From positions 62,001-126,000 of the forward strand of contig SAKE01000012.1 of assembly GCA_004017275.1 (NCBI GenBank): a stretch of 64,000 nucleotides of DNA. The letters run 5' to 3'. The translations under genes and the position numbers were made by a program. Of the stretch, positions 41,397 through 49,410 are shown one piece after another. The stretch comes from Mesorhizobium sp. GTDB taxonomy: Bacteria; Pseudomonadota; Alphaproteobacteria; Rhizobiales; Rhizobiaceae. Positions within the stretch are counted from its first letter, which is position 1; each line of letters starts with the position of its first letter. The notes under the pieces are model-generated. The model was given only the letters and a program-made list of their open reading frames with translations, ran no database searches and was not told where the DNA came from.

Positions 41397-42988
41397 TCAG
41401 TGACCGCCACCGCCGCCACCAGCCGCGGCCGGCTTGCGGATCAGCATGGTGAACAGGCCAAGCGTCGCAAACAGCACCGTCAGCATAAAGAACACGTCCA
41501 TGAAGGACAGCAATGCCGCCTGCTGCTGGACCATGCCCGACAGCTTGGAGATCGCGGCACTTGTCGCGTCCAAGCCGGGGGTCTGCTCGAAATTGAGCGT
41601 CATGTTCTGCAGCTTGGCCTGCGCGGCCTCACTGCCCCATTGCACGTGCTCGGAGAGCCTTGCGTAGTGGAAGGCATTGCGGTCGATCAGCACGGTGTTG
41701 ATCAGCGCAAGGCCGACGGCGCCGCCAAGGTTGCGGGTGAGGTTGAACAGGCCTGACGCATTCTTCAACCGCTCGGGCGGCAGCGTGCCGAGCGCAATGT
41801 TGTTGATCGGCACCATGCACAGCATCATCGAACAGCCGCGCAGGATCTGCGTATGAGCAGCTCATAGAAATCCCAGTCGGCGGTCAGATGCGTCATCCAC
41901 CAGGTGCCGGTGGCGAAGCCGAAGAAGCCGACCATCATCATCAGCCGAGGGTCCATCTTGTTCGACAGGATGCCCGAGATCGGCGCGGTGAAGAACATGG
42001 CCAGGCCGCTGACGAACAGCGCCTCGCCGATCATCATCGAATCGTAGCCGCGGATGCGCCCGAGGAACACCGGGTAGAGATAGGTCAAGCCGTAGAGGCC
42101 GATGCCGATGACGAAGGAGAACAGCGAGCCGAAGGCGAAGTTGATGTTGGTGAAAGCCTTCAGATCGACGATCGGCTCCTCGGCGGTGAACACGCGCCAG
42201 AAGAACAACACCCCGCCAATGGTCATGACAATGGCGCAGATGAACACGCCCTGATCCTGCAGCCAGTCATTGTTGGGGCCTTCCTCGAGCACATATTCCA
42301 TGCAGCCCAGGAAGGCCGCCATGCCGGCGAGGCCCCACCAGTCGAACTTGCTGAACAGCTTGAGATTGGGCTTGTCGAAGTCGATCAGCGTCCAGGCCGC
42401 CGTCGTCACCAGGATGCCGGGCACGACGTTGACCAGGAACAGCCAATGCCAGGACATGGCATGGCTGATATAGCCGCCGACGGTCGGGCCGATGGTCGGC
42501 GCCAGCGTCGCCACAAGGCCGATCATCGGCGAGACGACGGCGCGGCGCGACGGCGGGAAGATGGTGAAGGCGGCAGCGAAGACGCTCGGGATCATGCCGC
42601 CGCCGATGAAGCCCTGCACGGCGCGGTAGACGATCATCTGGTCGATGTTGGTGGCGGTCGCCGCCAGCGCACTGGCCGCGGTGAAGCCTGCCGCCGAGAT
42701 CGTGAACAGCACCCGCGTCGACAACATCCGGCTGAGGAAACCCGACAGCGGGATCATCACCACTTCGGCAATCAAATAGGCGGTCTGCACCCACGGGATT
42801 TCATCGGAGCTGGCGCTCAGGCCAGCCTGGATCTCGGCCAGCGAAGCGGAGACGATCTGGATGTCCAGGATGGCCATGAACATGCCAAACACCATCGCCA
42901 GGAAGGCGATGACGCGCCGCGTCGATATGGTGTCAGGCACTGCCGGCCTTGCCGGCGGCGCTCCTGCTGTCAGGGTTGCGGTTGCCAT
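41397..42988 (-). pseudogene. DHA2 family multidrug efflux permease (EmrB-like), frameshifted
   Basis: Two frames together make one complete 14-span MFS drug exporter of about 530 residues. The first (42988 to about 41851) starts MATATLTAGAPPARPA, has IPWVQTAYLIAEVVMIPLSGFLSRMLSTR and PTVGGYISHAMSWHWLFLVN, and runs to WDFYELLI before ending out of frame at 41825. The second (from about 41850 to 41397) continues with the expected QILRGCS, MMLCMVPINNIALG and the last spans. One missing base near 41851 (ATACGCAG where ATACCGCAG would read I-P-Q) explains the shift. The partner EmrA-like gene upstream is intact. It is either a recent pseudogene or an assembly error. Confidence 0.85.
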
Positions 42989-43010
42989 GGCATTGCTCCC
43001 CAGCCGCCGC

Positions 43011-44192
43011 TCAGTTCGACGCCACAGGGGCGGTGCGGCTGTCGACGGCGACGACGACGCTCAGGCCGGCGCGCAGCTTGCCGCTCTTCAGCGCGTCGGC
43101 GGGCACGTCGATGCGGACCGGAACGCGCTGCACGACCTTGGTGAAGTTGCCGGTGGCGTTCTCGGGCGGCAGCAGCGAGAACACTGCACCCGAAGCCGGC
43201 GCCAGCGACGAGACGGTGCCCTCGAAGTCTTGGCCGTCGGTTGCATCGACCGAGATCTTGACCTTCTCGCCGGGAACCAACCGGGCAAGCTGCGTCTCCT
43301 TGAAGTTGGCGACGATGTAGAGCTTGTCCATCGGCACGATGACGGCGAGCTTCTGGCCGGGGCTGACGAGGTCGCCCTGCTCGACGGAACGGTTGCCGAC
43401 GACGCCGTCATAGGGCGCCTTGAGCACGGTGAAGGAAAGATCCCGCAAGGCCTTGTCGTGGCTGAGCTGCAAGGACGCCAGCGTGCTTGCCGATTCGGCG
43501 CGCTGCGCCTGCAGCACGCCGATATTGGCCTGCGCCGCGGCAATCTGCGCGTCGGCGCCGACAAGCGCCGCATCGGCCTGCTGGACCGCCATCTGGGCGT
43601 CGTCCAGCTGCGCCTGCGTGCCGACATGCGTCTTGAGCAGTTGCGACGCACGATCGGCGGCTTTCGCCGCATTGCCGGCCACAGCCTGGTCGGCGACCTT
43701 CTGCGCCTGTGCCTGCTGCAGCGAGGCGCGCGCCGCTTCGGTCTGGGCGTCGATACGGTCGAGCGTCTTGCTCAAGGTGGCGATCTGCGCCTCGGCCTGG
43801 GCGACGGCAATCTTATAGTCGCCGTCGTCGACGACAAGCAGCGGATCGCCGGCCTTGACCAGCTGGTTCTCGCTGACCTTGACCTGATCGACATAGCCGG
43901 AAATCTTGGGCGAGATGAACGCCATGTCCGCCTGGACATAGGCATCGTCCGTCGAGATCATGAAGCGGCCCGTGGTCCAGTAGTCGTAGCCGTACCAGGC
44001 GCCGGCGCCCAGCAAGGCAACGCCGATGATCGGCAGCAGCAAGGAGCGTACCGAGCGCTTCTTCTTGGCCGGAGCCTCCACCGGCGGCGGCGAGACGGGC
44101 TTCACAGGCACTTCTGGTGCTTCCGTCGCGGGCGCGACCTTGGCGTTGGGGAAAGGACGGACTTCTGCTGATGTTGGCGCGTTCGAGGACAT
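43011..44192 (-). CDS. HlyD/EmrA family efflux periplasmic adaptor
   Basis: A 393-residue membrane fusion protein. After a Pro-rich cytoplasmic N-terminus, one membrane span lies near 50-68 (SLLLPIIGVALLGAGAWYGYDYW). Then come STDDAYVQADMAFISPKISGYV (start of the biotinyl-lipoyl domain, near residue 80), a long Ala/Gln coiled coil (about 125-235) and the returning strand LSFTVLKAPYDGVVGNRSVEQGD. It connects an EmrB-type permease with an outer-membrane channel. It is first in the efflux operon, whose second gene is frameshifted, and is divergent from a TetR gene with shared operators. Confidence 0.92.
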   Translation of the reverse strand: MSSNAPTSAEVRPFPNAKVAPATEAPEVPVKPVSPPPVEAPAKKKRSVRSLLLPIIGVALLGAGAWYGYDYWTTGRFMISTDDAYVQADMAFISPKISGYVDQVKVSENQLVKAGDPLLVVDDGDYKIAVAQAEAQIATLSKTLDRIDAQTEAARASLQQAQAQKVADQAVAGNAAKAADRASQLLKTHVGTQAQLDDAQMAVQQADAALVGADAQIAAAQANIGVLQAQRAESASTLASLQLSHDKALRDLSFTVLKAPYDGVVGNRSVEQGDLVSPGQKLAVIVPMDKLYIVANFKETQLARLVPGEKVKISVDATDGQDFEGTVSSLAPASGAVFSLLPPENATGNFTKVVQRVPVRIDVPADALKSGKLRAGLSVVVAVDSRTAPVASN

Positions 44193-44217
44193 GACATCTC
44201 TCTAAAGTAATAATACT

Positions 44218-44231
44218 GAACCGTTCGGTTC
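44218..44231. promoter_or_regulatory. TetR operator 1 (GAACC-n4-GGTTC)
   Basis: GAACCGTTCGGTTC is a perfect palindrome 26 bases upstream of the EmrA-like start codon. The same GAACC-n4-GGTTC pattern recurs at 44279-44296 beside the TetR gene. Confidence 0.75.
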
Positions 44232-44278
44232 GATCCGGCCGTTGACATAGCGCGTAAAGAGGACCATATCAAGGGTAA

Positions 44279-44296
44279 TCGAACCGGTTGGTTCGA
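44279..44296. promoter_or_regulatory. TetR operator 2 (TCGAACC-n4-GGTTCGA)
   Basis: Perfect 7-base arms TCGAACC and GGTTCGA around GGTT, ending 24 bases before the TetR ATG. With the site at 44218 it forms a symmetrical control region for the divergent regulator and efflux genes. Confidence 0.75.
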
Positions 44297-44319
44297 ATTA
44301 TTTTCGAGGTGTGACCTTT

Positions 44320-45054
44320 ATGGCCGAGACTCCGCCCAGCGTGGAAAACGAGTCGTGCGACGACCTGTTGGAAAGCTTGCGCCGTGGCCGCCCGGCGGCG
44401 GGGCAGGATCCGGTCAAGCGTAGCCAGATCATCGACGGCGCCCGTCGTGTCTTCATCGACAAGGGCTTCGAAGCCGCCTCGATGAACGACATCACCCGCG
44501 AGGCCGGTGTCTCCAAGGGCACGATCTATGTCTACTTCGCCAACAAGGAAGAGCTGTTCGAGGCGCTGATCGAGGAAGAGCGCGGCACCATCTTCAAGAA
44601 CATGTATGACGTGCTCGACCGCGCCGACGACCTGCGCGAGACACTGGTCAAGTTCGGCAAGGTGCTGTCCCTCAAGATCACATCGGCCAAGGTCATCCAG
44701 GCGCAGCGCACGGTGATCGGCGCATCCGACCGGATACCGGACATGGGCGCGCGTTTTTACGAACGCGGACCCAAACGCGGCCACGACAAGATGGTGGCCT
44801 TCCTGAACGCCGCCATCGATCGCGGCCTGCTGCGCATCGACGATGTCGACCTCGCCGCCTATCAGTTCACCGACCTTTGCCTTGCCGGTCTTTTCCGCCA
44901 GTGCATCTTTGCCTACCGCACCAAGGCCCCGGGCCAGGACGAGATCGACCACATCGTCAGGTCGGGCGTCAGAATGTTCCTGTTGGCCTACGGCACTGAA
45001 AGGCTTACCGAGGAAGAAAGCCACCAATTGATTGCAATCGAGGCGAAGCGCTAG
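44320..45054 (+). CDS. TetR/AcrR family transcriptional regulator
   Basis: A 244-residue regulator. The DNA-binding domain spans about 33-80: RSQIIDGARRVFIDKGFEAASMNDITREAGVSKGTIYVYFANKEELFEALI, a textbook TetR helix-turn-helix. The C-terminal ligand domain is TetR_C-like with IIGASDRIPDMGARFYERG, resembling AefR-type proteins. The ATG at 44320 is preferred over the GTG at 44311 on ribosome-site spacing. It very likely represses the divergent EmrAB-type pump and itself through the two GAACC palindromes. Confidence 0.9.
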   Translation: MAETPPSVENESCDDLLESLRRGRPAAGQDPVKRSQIIDGARRVFIDKGFEAASMNDITREAGVSKGTIYVYFANKEELFEALIEEERGTIFKNMYDVLDRADDLRETLVKFGKVLSLKITSAKVIQAQRTVIGASDRIPDMGARFYERGPKRGHDKMVAFLNAAIDRGLLRIDDVDLAAYQFTDLCLAGLFRQCIFAYRTKAPGQDEIDHIVRSGVRMFLLAYGTERLTEEESHQLIAIEAKR

Positions 45055-45065
45055 CCAGCGCCCTC

Positions 45066-45725
45066 TTACCCGCCATTGGCGGCGAGCACGATGGCAGCCT
45101 GCAATTCCTGCAGGCCCTGGGCCTTTTCCGAAGACGTGGCCAGAACGAACGGGAACGCCGCCGGCCGCTTCTTGATCTTTGCCAGCGTCTCCTCGATCAG
45201 CCGCGGCACGCCGGCGGTCTTGATCTTGTCGGTCTTGGTCAGCACGATCTGGTAGGACACCGCCGCCTTGTCGAGCAGCGAGAGCACTTCGTCATCCTTG
45301 GCCTTGATGCCGTGGCGGGCGTCGATCAGCACATAGACGCGCTTCAGCGTGACGCGGCCCTTGAGATAGTCGAAGACCAGCTTGGTCCACTCGTCGACCT
45401 TCTCCTTCGGCGCGGTGGCGTAGCCATAGCCGGGCATGTCGACCAGCGCCAAGGGCGGCAGGTCGGCACCCTCACCCGAAAATCCGTCTGGCACGAAATA
45501 GTTGAGCTCCTGCGTGCGCCCCGGCGTGTTGGAGGTGCGCGCTAGCCCCTTCTGATTGACCAGAGCGTTGATCAGCGACGACTTGCCGACATTCGAGCGG
45601 CCGGCAAAGGCGATTTCCGGCGGTCCTTCCGGCGGCAGGAACTTCATCGCCGGCACGCCGCGGATGAAGATCCACCCCCGCGTGAACAGTTCGGGGCCGA
45701 TCGTGCTGCTGTTCAGAGCGTTCAA
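45066..45725 (-). CDS. engB: Ribosome biogenesis GTP-binding protein EngB/YsxC
   Basis: A 219-residue GTPase. G1 is AFAGRSNVGKSSLI near residue 48; G2/G3 include TPGRTQELNYF and LVDMPGYGYA near residue 97; G4 is LTKTDKI near residue 163. The start is an unusual TTG at 45725, chosen because a GGAGG ribosome site lies exactly 7 bases upstream and the stop of the acetyltransferase gene overlaps it (TTGA). This gives the usual length and an N-terminus ending LFTRGWIFIRGVPAMKFLPPE as in rhizobial EngB. It assists assembly of the 50S subunit. Confidence 0.92.
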   Translation of the reverse strand: MNALNSSTIGPELFTRGWIFIRGVPAMKFLPPEGPPEIAFAGRSNVGKSSLINALVNQKGLARTSNTPGRTQELNYFVPDGFSGEGADLPPLALVDMPGYGYATAPKEKVDEWTKLVFDYLKGRVTLKRVYVLIDARHGIKAKDDEVLSLLDKAAVSYQIVLTKTDKIKTAGVPRLIEETLAKIKKRPAAFPFVLATSSEKAQGLQELQAAIVLAANGG

Positions 45726-46360
45726 GCTGCTGCCTCCAGAAGAGAAATATTGGCACCCCGGATAGCATCGAGGTTGCGGCTGACCTTGTCCACCGGCCAG
45801 TCCCACCATGCCACCGCCAGCAGCCGCCGGACCGTGCGGTCGTCGAAACGTGTCTTCACCAGCTTGGCGGGATTGCCGGCGACGATCGCATAGGGCGGCA
45901 CGTCGTGTGTCACCACCGACTTCGCGGCAATGATGGCGCCATGGCCGATTTCCACCCCGGGCAGAATCACCGCCTCCATGCCGATCCAGACATCGTTGCC
46001 GACCACCGTGTCGCCGCGAACCTCCTTCGACCATGTCGCCGGGTCAAAACCCTTTTCCCAGCCATGGCCGAAAATATTGAACGGATAGGTCGAAAAGCCG
46101 GACATGGCGTGGTTGGCGCCGTTCATGATGAAGCGGGCGCCCTCGGCGATGGCGCAGAACCTGCCGATGACGAGCTTGTCGCCGATGAACGGATAGTGGT
46201 GAAGCACGCATTTTTCGGCGAATTTGTCCGGCCCGTCCGGGTCGTCATAATAGGTGAAGTCGCCGATCTCGATGTTCGGCGCGTTCACCAGTCCCTTGAG
46301 GAAGCCGACGCGGGTATGCATCGGTATCGGGTGCTTGATGTCAGGATTGGGTCCGTCCAT
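45722..46360 (-). CDS. Vat-type xenobiotic acetyltransferase (hexapeptide family)
   Basis: A 212-residue left-handed beta-helix acyltransferase. The hexapeptide region starts FIGDKLVIGRFCAIAEGARFIMNGANHAMSG near residue 70 (the His is the family's catalytic residue) and continues with VVGNDVWIGMEAVILPGVEIGHGAIIAAKSVVTHDVPPYAIVAGNPAK. The N-terminal FTYYDDP motif is also typical. Vat/Cat-B enzymes acetylate streptogramin A or chloramphenicol, but many chromosomal members have unknown substrates. It overlaps the engB TTG start, so it is transcriptionally upstream of engB and appears inserted into the yidC-engB operon. Confidence 0.88.
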   Translation of the reverse strand: MDGPNPDIKHPIPMHTRVGFLKGLVNAPNIEIGDFTYYDDPDGPDKFAEKCVLHHYPFIGDKLVIGRFCAIAEGARFIMNGANHAMSGFSTYPFNIFGHGWEKGFDPATWSKEVRGDTVVGNDVWIGMEAVILPGVEIGHGAIIAAKSVVTHDVPPYAIVAGNPAKLVKTRFDDRTVRRLLAVAWWDWPVDKVSRNLDAIRGANISLLEAAA

Positions 46361-46440
46361 GTCGAAATCCGTCAGAGAAATGGCCGCCGGGCGCATCCGA
46401 AACCCGCATGCGCTGTCCAAAATAGCGTGATCCGCCCTAT

Positions 46441-46774
46441 AGCACCAATCGTCTGACGAGCGAGCTTTCCTTGATGGCTTTGCTCATTTGTTGCCGGCGA
46501 CACCTTCGACTATGAGCAAAGAACCGGGGTCCCGTGGAGGCCCTACAGGACCCCGGTCTGCCGTCACGGCCTCCCAAACACCGGCGCCTTTGCGCCGGAA
46601 GCCGTCTTGGCATGGGCATTTTGCCCGCGTCGCGAAAACGCGTGGTCCGCAACGACGCAAAATCCATGGCCTCCGCAGGGCATGCCGTGGGATGGCAACG
46701 TGCAATTACGAGGCGCGGCGAGCCAAAGTTTCGCCGACGAGCGGAGATGGATCGGTCGGGATGTCCCGCCAACG
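46441..46774. other. Non-coding, hairpin-rich region between vat and yidC
   Basis: No convincing gene is present. Adjacent perfect inverted repeats are seen: CTTTGCTCAT (46478-46487) with ATGAGCAAAG (46512-46521), then ACCGGGGTCC (46523-46532) with GGACCCCGGT (46548-46557), then CCGGCGC (46581-46587) with GCGCCGG (46592-46598). This succession of stems would suit a structured small RNA or a degenerate mosaic repeat. No known RNA (tmRNA, RNase P, 4.5S, 6S) could be recognised. Confidence 0.5.
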
Positions 46775-46800
46775 AAAAGCCCCGCGCGAGGCGAGGCTTT
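46775..46800 (-). terminator. Terminator of the rpmH-rnpA-yidC operon
   Basis: On the minus strand AAAGCC and CGC pair with GCG and GGCTTT around a CTCGC loop, followed by a short T run. It lies 27 bases beyond the yidC stop codon. Confidence 0.7.
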
Positions 46801-46826
46801 GAAGGCTGGAGAAAGCTCGGCGCCTT

Positions 46827-48638
46827 CTATTCCGCTGGTGACGGTTTCTTTCGGAACAGCGCGACCAGATTGTCCCAGAGCTCGATCTTGGCGCCCTGGC
46901 GCTTCATGATCACCCCCTGCTGGAGGATCGACAGCGTGTTGTTCCAGGCCCAGTAGATGACCAGGCCGGCCGGGAAACCAGCCATCATGAAGGTGAAGAT
47001 GACAGGCATCCAGGTGAAGATCGCGGCCTGCGTCGGATCCGGCGGCGTCGGGTTCATGCGCATCTGCAGGAACATGGTGACGCCCATGATCAGCGGCCAG
47101 ACGCCGATCATCAGCATGTGCGGCAGCGTGACCGGGATCAGGCCGAACAGATTGAACAGCGATGTCGGATCGGGTGCCGCCAGATCCTGGATCCAGCCGA
47201 AGAACGGCGCATGCCGCATCTCGATGGTGATGTAAAGCACCTTGTAGAGCGAGAAGAAGACCGGGATCTGCAGCGCCACCGGCCAGCAGCCGGCAAGCGG
47301 GTTGATCTTCTCGGTCTTGTACAGCTCCATCATCGCCTGCTGCTGCTTCATCTTGTCGTCCGCGTATTTCTCGCGGATTTCGAGCATTTTCGGCTGCACC
47401 TTCTTCATATTCGCCATCGACGCGTAGGACTTGTTGGCAAGCGGATAGAAGATGGCCTTGACGATGACGGTGGTGGCGAGGATGGCCAGGCCGAAATTGC
47501 CGAAGAATTTGTAGAGCGTGTCGATCAGCCAGAACATCGGCTTGGTGATGAAGTGGAACCAGCCCCAGTCGATCAACAGGTCGAACCGTTTGATGTGACG
47601 GTCTTCCGCATAGGCGTTGATCTTGCCGACTTCCTTGGCGCCGGCGAAGATTTCGCTCTCCACTGTTGCCGACTGGCCGGCATCGACGGTGATCGGGTCG
47701 GTCAGGAAGTCGGACTGGTAGCGGTGGCGGCCGTCCTCGAAATAGGCGTAGCGCGGCTGGAACGGCTGTTTTTCGGTCGGCACCAGCGTCACCGCCCAGT
47801 ATTTGTCGGTGATGCCGAGCCAGCCGTCGGTCGACTTGCCCGGGGTGAACTGCTTGTCCTTTTCGATGGACGCGTATTTGTGTTCCTGCAGGCCTTCGGT
47901 GCCGGTGAAGCCAATCAGGCCCTCATGCAGCACATAGGTGCTGGCGACGAGCGGCTTGTCGAAGCGGGTGACGCGGCCGTAATTGGACAGCGAGACGGCG
48001 GCAGTGCCGGCATTCTGCACCGTGTCGGAAACCGTGAACATGTAGTTGGTGTCGACGGAAAAGGTGCGCTTGAAGGTCAGGCCCTTGTCGTTCGAATAGG
48101 TCAGCGTGACCGGCGTCGTCGGCGTCAGCGTCGCATTGCCGTCGACGGCCCACACAGTCTCGGGACCAGGCACCGCGCCCGTCTTGTCGTTGCCGACGAA
48201 GCCTATCTCGGCATAGTAGCCATTGGGCAGCGCTGCCGGGTTGAGCAGGCTGATCTCGGGTGAGTTCTTGTCGACCGTCTCGGTGTAGTGCTTGAGCTTG
48301 AGGTCGTCGAGACGGGCGCCGGTCAGGTTGATCGAACCTTCCAGGCTCGGCGTATCGATCTTGGCGCGGGTCGTCGTGGCAAGCGCCTGTTCGCGGCCGG
48401 CCGGCGTCACCGCATCGGTGCCGGGTGCATTCGGAATGGCGCCAGGCGCGGCTGGCGTTCCGGTGTCGGTGCCGGGATTTGTGTCGGCGGCCTTCTTCTG
48501 CTCCTCGATCCTCTGCTGTTCGACGCGAGCTGCCTCGCGCTGGGCTTCGCTCCGCGGCAAGACGTAAAAATACTGCCATACCGCCAGGATCAGCACCGAC
48601 AGCGCGATGGTGATGAAGAAGTTCCGGTTGTTTTCCAT
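46827..48638 (-). CDS. yidC: Membrane protein insertase YidC
   Basis: A 603-residue YidC/Oxa1 insertase. An N-terminal membrane span (NFFITIALSVLILAVWQYF) is followed by a Pro/Ala/Thr-rich linker (about 40-80) and the large periplasmic P1 domain (about 85-345). The conserved C-terminal five-span core then contains GLAILATTVIVKAIFYPLANKSY, KEKYADDKMKQQQAMMELYK-like sequence, and NPLAGCWPVALQIPVFFSLYKVL. It inserts and folds inner-membrane proteins with or without SecYEG. It forms one operon with rnpA and rpmH. Confidence 0.96.
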   Translation of the reverse strand: MENNRNFFITIALSVLILAVWQYFYVLPRSEAQREAARVEQQRIEEQKKAADTNPGTDTGTPAAPGAIPNAPGTDAVTPAGREQALATTTRAKIDTPSLEGSINLTGARLDDLKLKHYTETVDKNSPEISLLNPAALPNGYYAEIGFVGNDKTGAVPGPETVWAVDGNATLTPTTPVTLTYSNDKGLTFKRTFSVDTNYMFTVSDTVQNAGTAAVSLSNYGRVTRFDKPLVASTYVLHEGLIGFTGTEGLQEHKYASIEKDKQFTPGKSTDGWLGITDKYWAVTLVPTEKQPFQPRYAYFEDGRHRYQSDFLTDPITVDAGQSATVESEIFAGAKEVGKINAYAEDRHIKRFDLLIDWGWFHFITKPMFWLIDTLYKFFGNFGLAILATTVIVKAIFYPLANKSYASMANMKKVQPKMLEIREKYADDKMKQQQAMMELYKTEKINPLAGCWPVALQIPVFFSLYKVLYITIEMRHAPFFGWIQDLAAPDPTSLFNLFGLIPVTLPHMLMIGVWPLIMGVTMFLQMRMNPTPPDPTQAAIFTWMPVIFTFMMAGFPAGLVIYWAWNNTLSILQQGVIMKRQGAKIELWDNLVALFRKKPSPAE

Positions 48639-48652
48639 CGAAAGCCCTTGGC

Positions 48653-49006
48653 CTATCGTGTTCCGCGCAGTCGGCGGGAGAGTTCGGCCTTCAACTGGCC
48701 GAACGGAGTGGTAAGCACGTCTTCGCGTCCGACGATGACATAGTCATTGCCAGGCGCCATGTCACTTGCCGCATGCGTACGGACAGCCTCTCGCAGCCGC
48801 CGCCGGACGCGGTTGCGGACAACCGCATTGCCGACTTTCTTGGTGACGGTGTAGCCGACGCGCGGCGACAGGCCGTCGCCACGGTCGAGAACTTCCACGA
48901 GAAAAAGCCGCCCGCGTCGCTTTTCACCACGACGGACGGCCAGGAATTCCGCGCGCTTCAGAAGCCGCTTGGGATTTGGTCCCACTGGCTTACCGGTTGC
49001 GGGCAA
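48653..49006 (-). CDS. rnpA: Ribonuclease P protein component
   Basis: A 117-residue basic protein. The RNase P protein signature VRNRVRRRLREAVR (R-N-R-x-K/R-R-x-x-R-E) is near residue 60, with RLLKRAEFLAVRRG near the N-terminus. The start is taken as TTG at 49006, just after the rpmH stop (49023-49025); a longer reading to 49102 would run through rpmH and is unlikely. It binds the catalytic RNA that matures tRNA 5' ends. yidC begins 14 bases downstream. Confidence 0.92.
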   Translation of the reverse strand: MPATGKPVGPNPKRLLKRAEFLAVRRGEKRRGRLFLVEVLDRGDGLSPRVGYTVTKKVGNAVVRNRVRRRLREAVRTHAASDMAPGNDYVIVGREDVLTTPFGQLKAELSRRLRGTR

Positions 49007-49022
49007 CGATCTCGTCTTCCGT

Positions 49023-49157
49023 TCAGGCGCTGAGCCGCTTGCGGCCGCGGTTGCGGCGAGCTGCGACGACGCCGCGACCACCCTTGGTGGCCATGCGGGC
49101 ACGGAAGCCGTGCCGACGTTTGCGGACGAGTTTGGACGGTTGGTAGGTACGCTTCAT
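49023..49157 (-). CDS. rpmH: 50S ribosomal protein L34
   Basis: A 44-residue basic protein whose beginning MKRTYQPSKLVRKRRHGFR and ending RRNRGRKRLSA are those of bacterial L34, with MATKGGRGVVAARR in the middle. ATG at 49157, TGA at 49023-49025. It is the first gene of the rpmH-rnpA-yidC operon. It is short and easily missed in automatic gene lists. Confidence 0.97.
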   Translation of the reverse strand: MKRTYQPSKLVRKRRHGFRARMATKGGRGVVAARRNRGRKRLSA

Positions 49158-49410
49158 TTGTTTTAATACCGCGGGGTGCGGCCCTTCTTGATTCTGTCAC
49201 TGTGTAACAGGAGCTTTGCCGGGCCGGCTTTGGCGCGATCGAAACCGCGCCGGGACGAATGGCCCGAGCGTGTGCGGGCTTATAGAAAGAAGGCTTTTGG
49301 AAGTCAATCCGGCGTTGTTTGGGCCGCTTTGCGTTTCCGACCAAGGATGAAATTGGCAAAAAAGCCGTAATCGCCTAATCTGCGTTGATCAAGTGATTGT
49401 GAAGAGCCGC

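Noticed and set aside
41888..43144. 418-codon rightward frame opposite the efflux permease
   Set aside because: Composition (His, Arg, Asp, Gly) is typical of the reverse complement of membrane-protein codons; no motif supports it.
46437..46772. 111-codon leftward frame between yidC and vat
   Set aside because: Arg/Cys/Pro-rich product without motifs, crossing several hairpins; treated as non-coding structured region.
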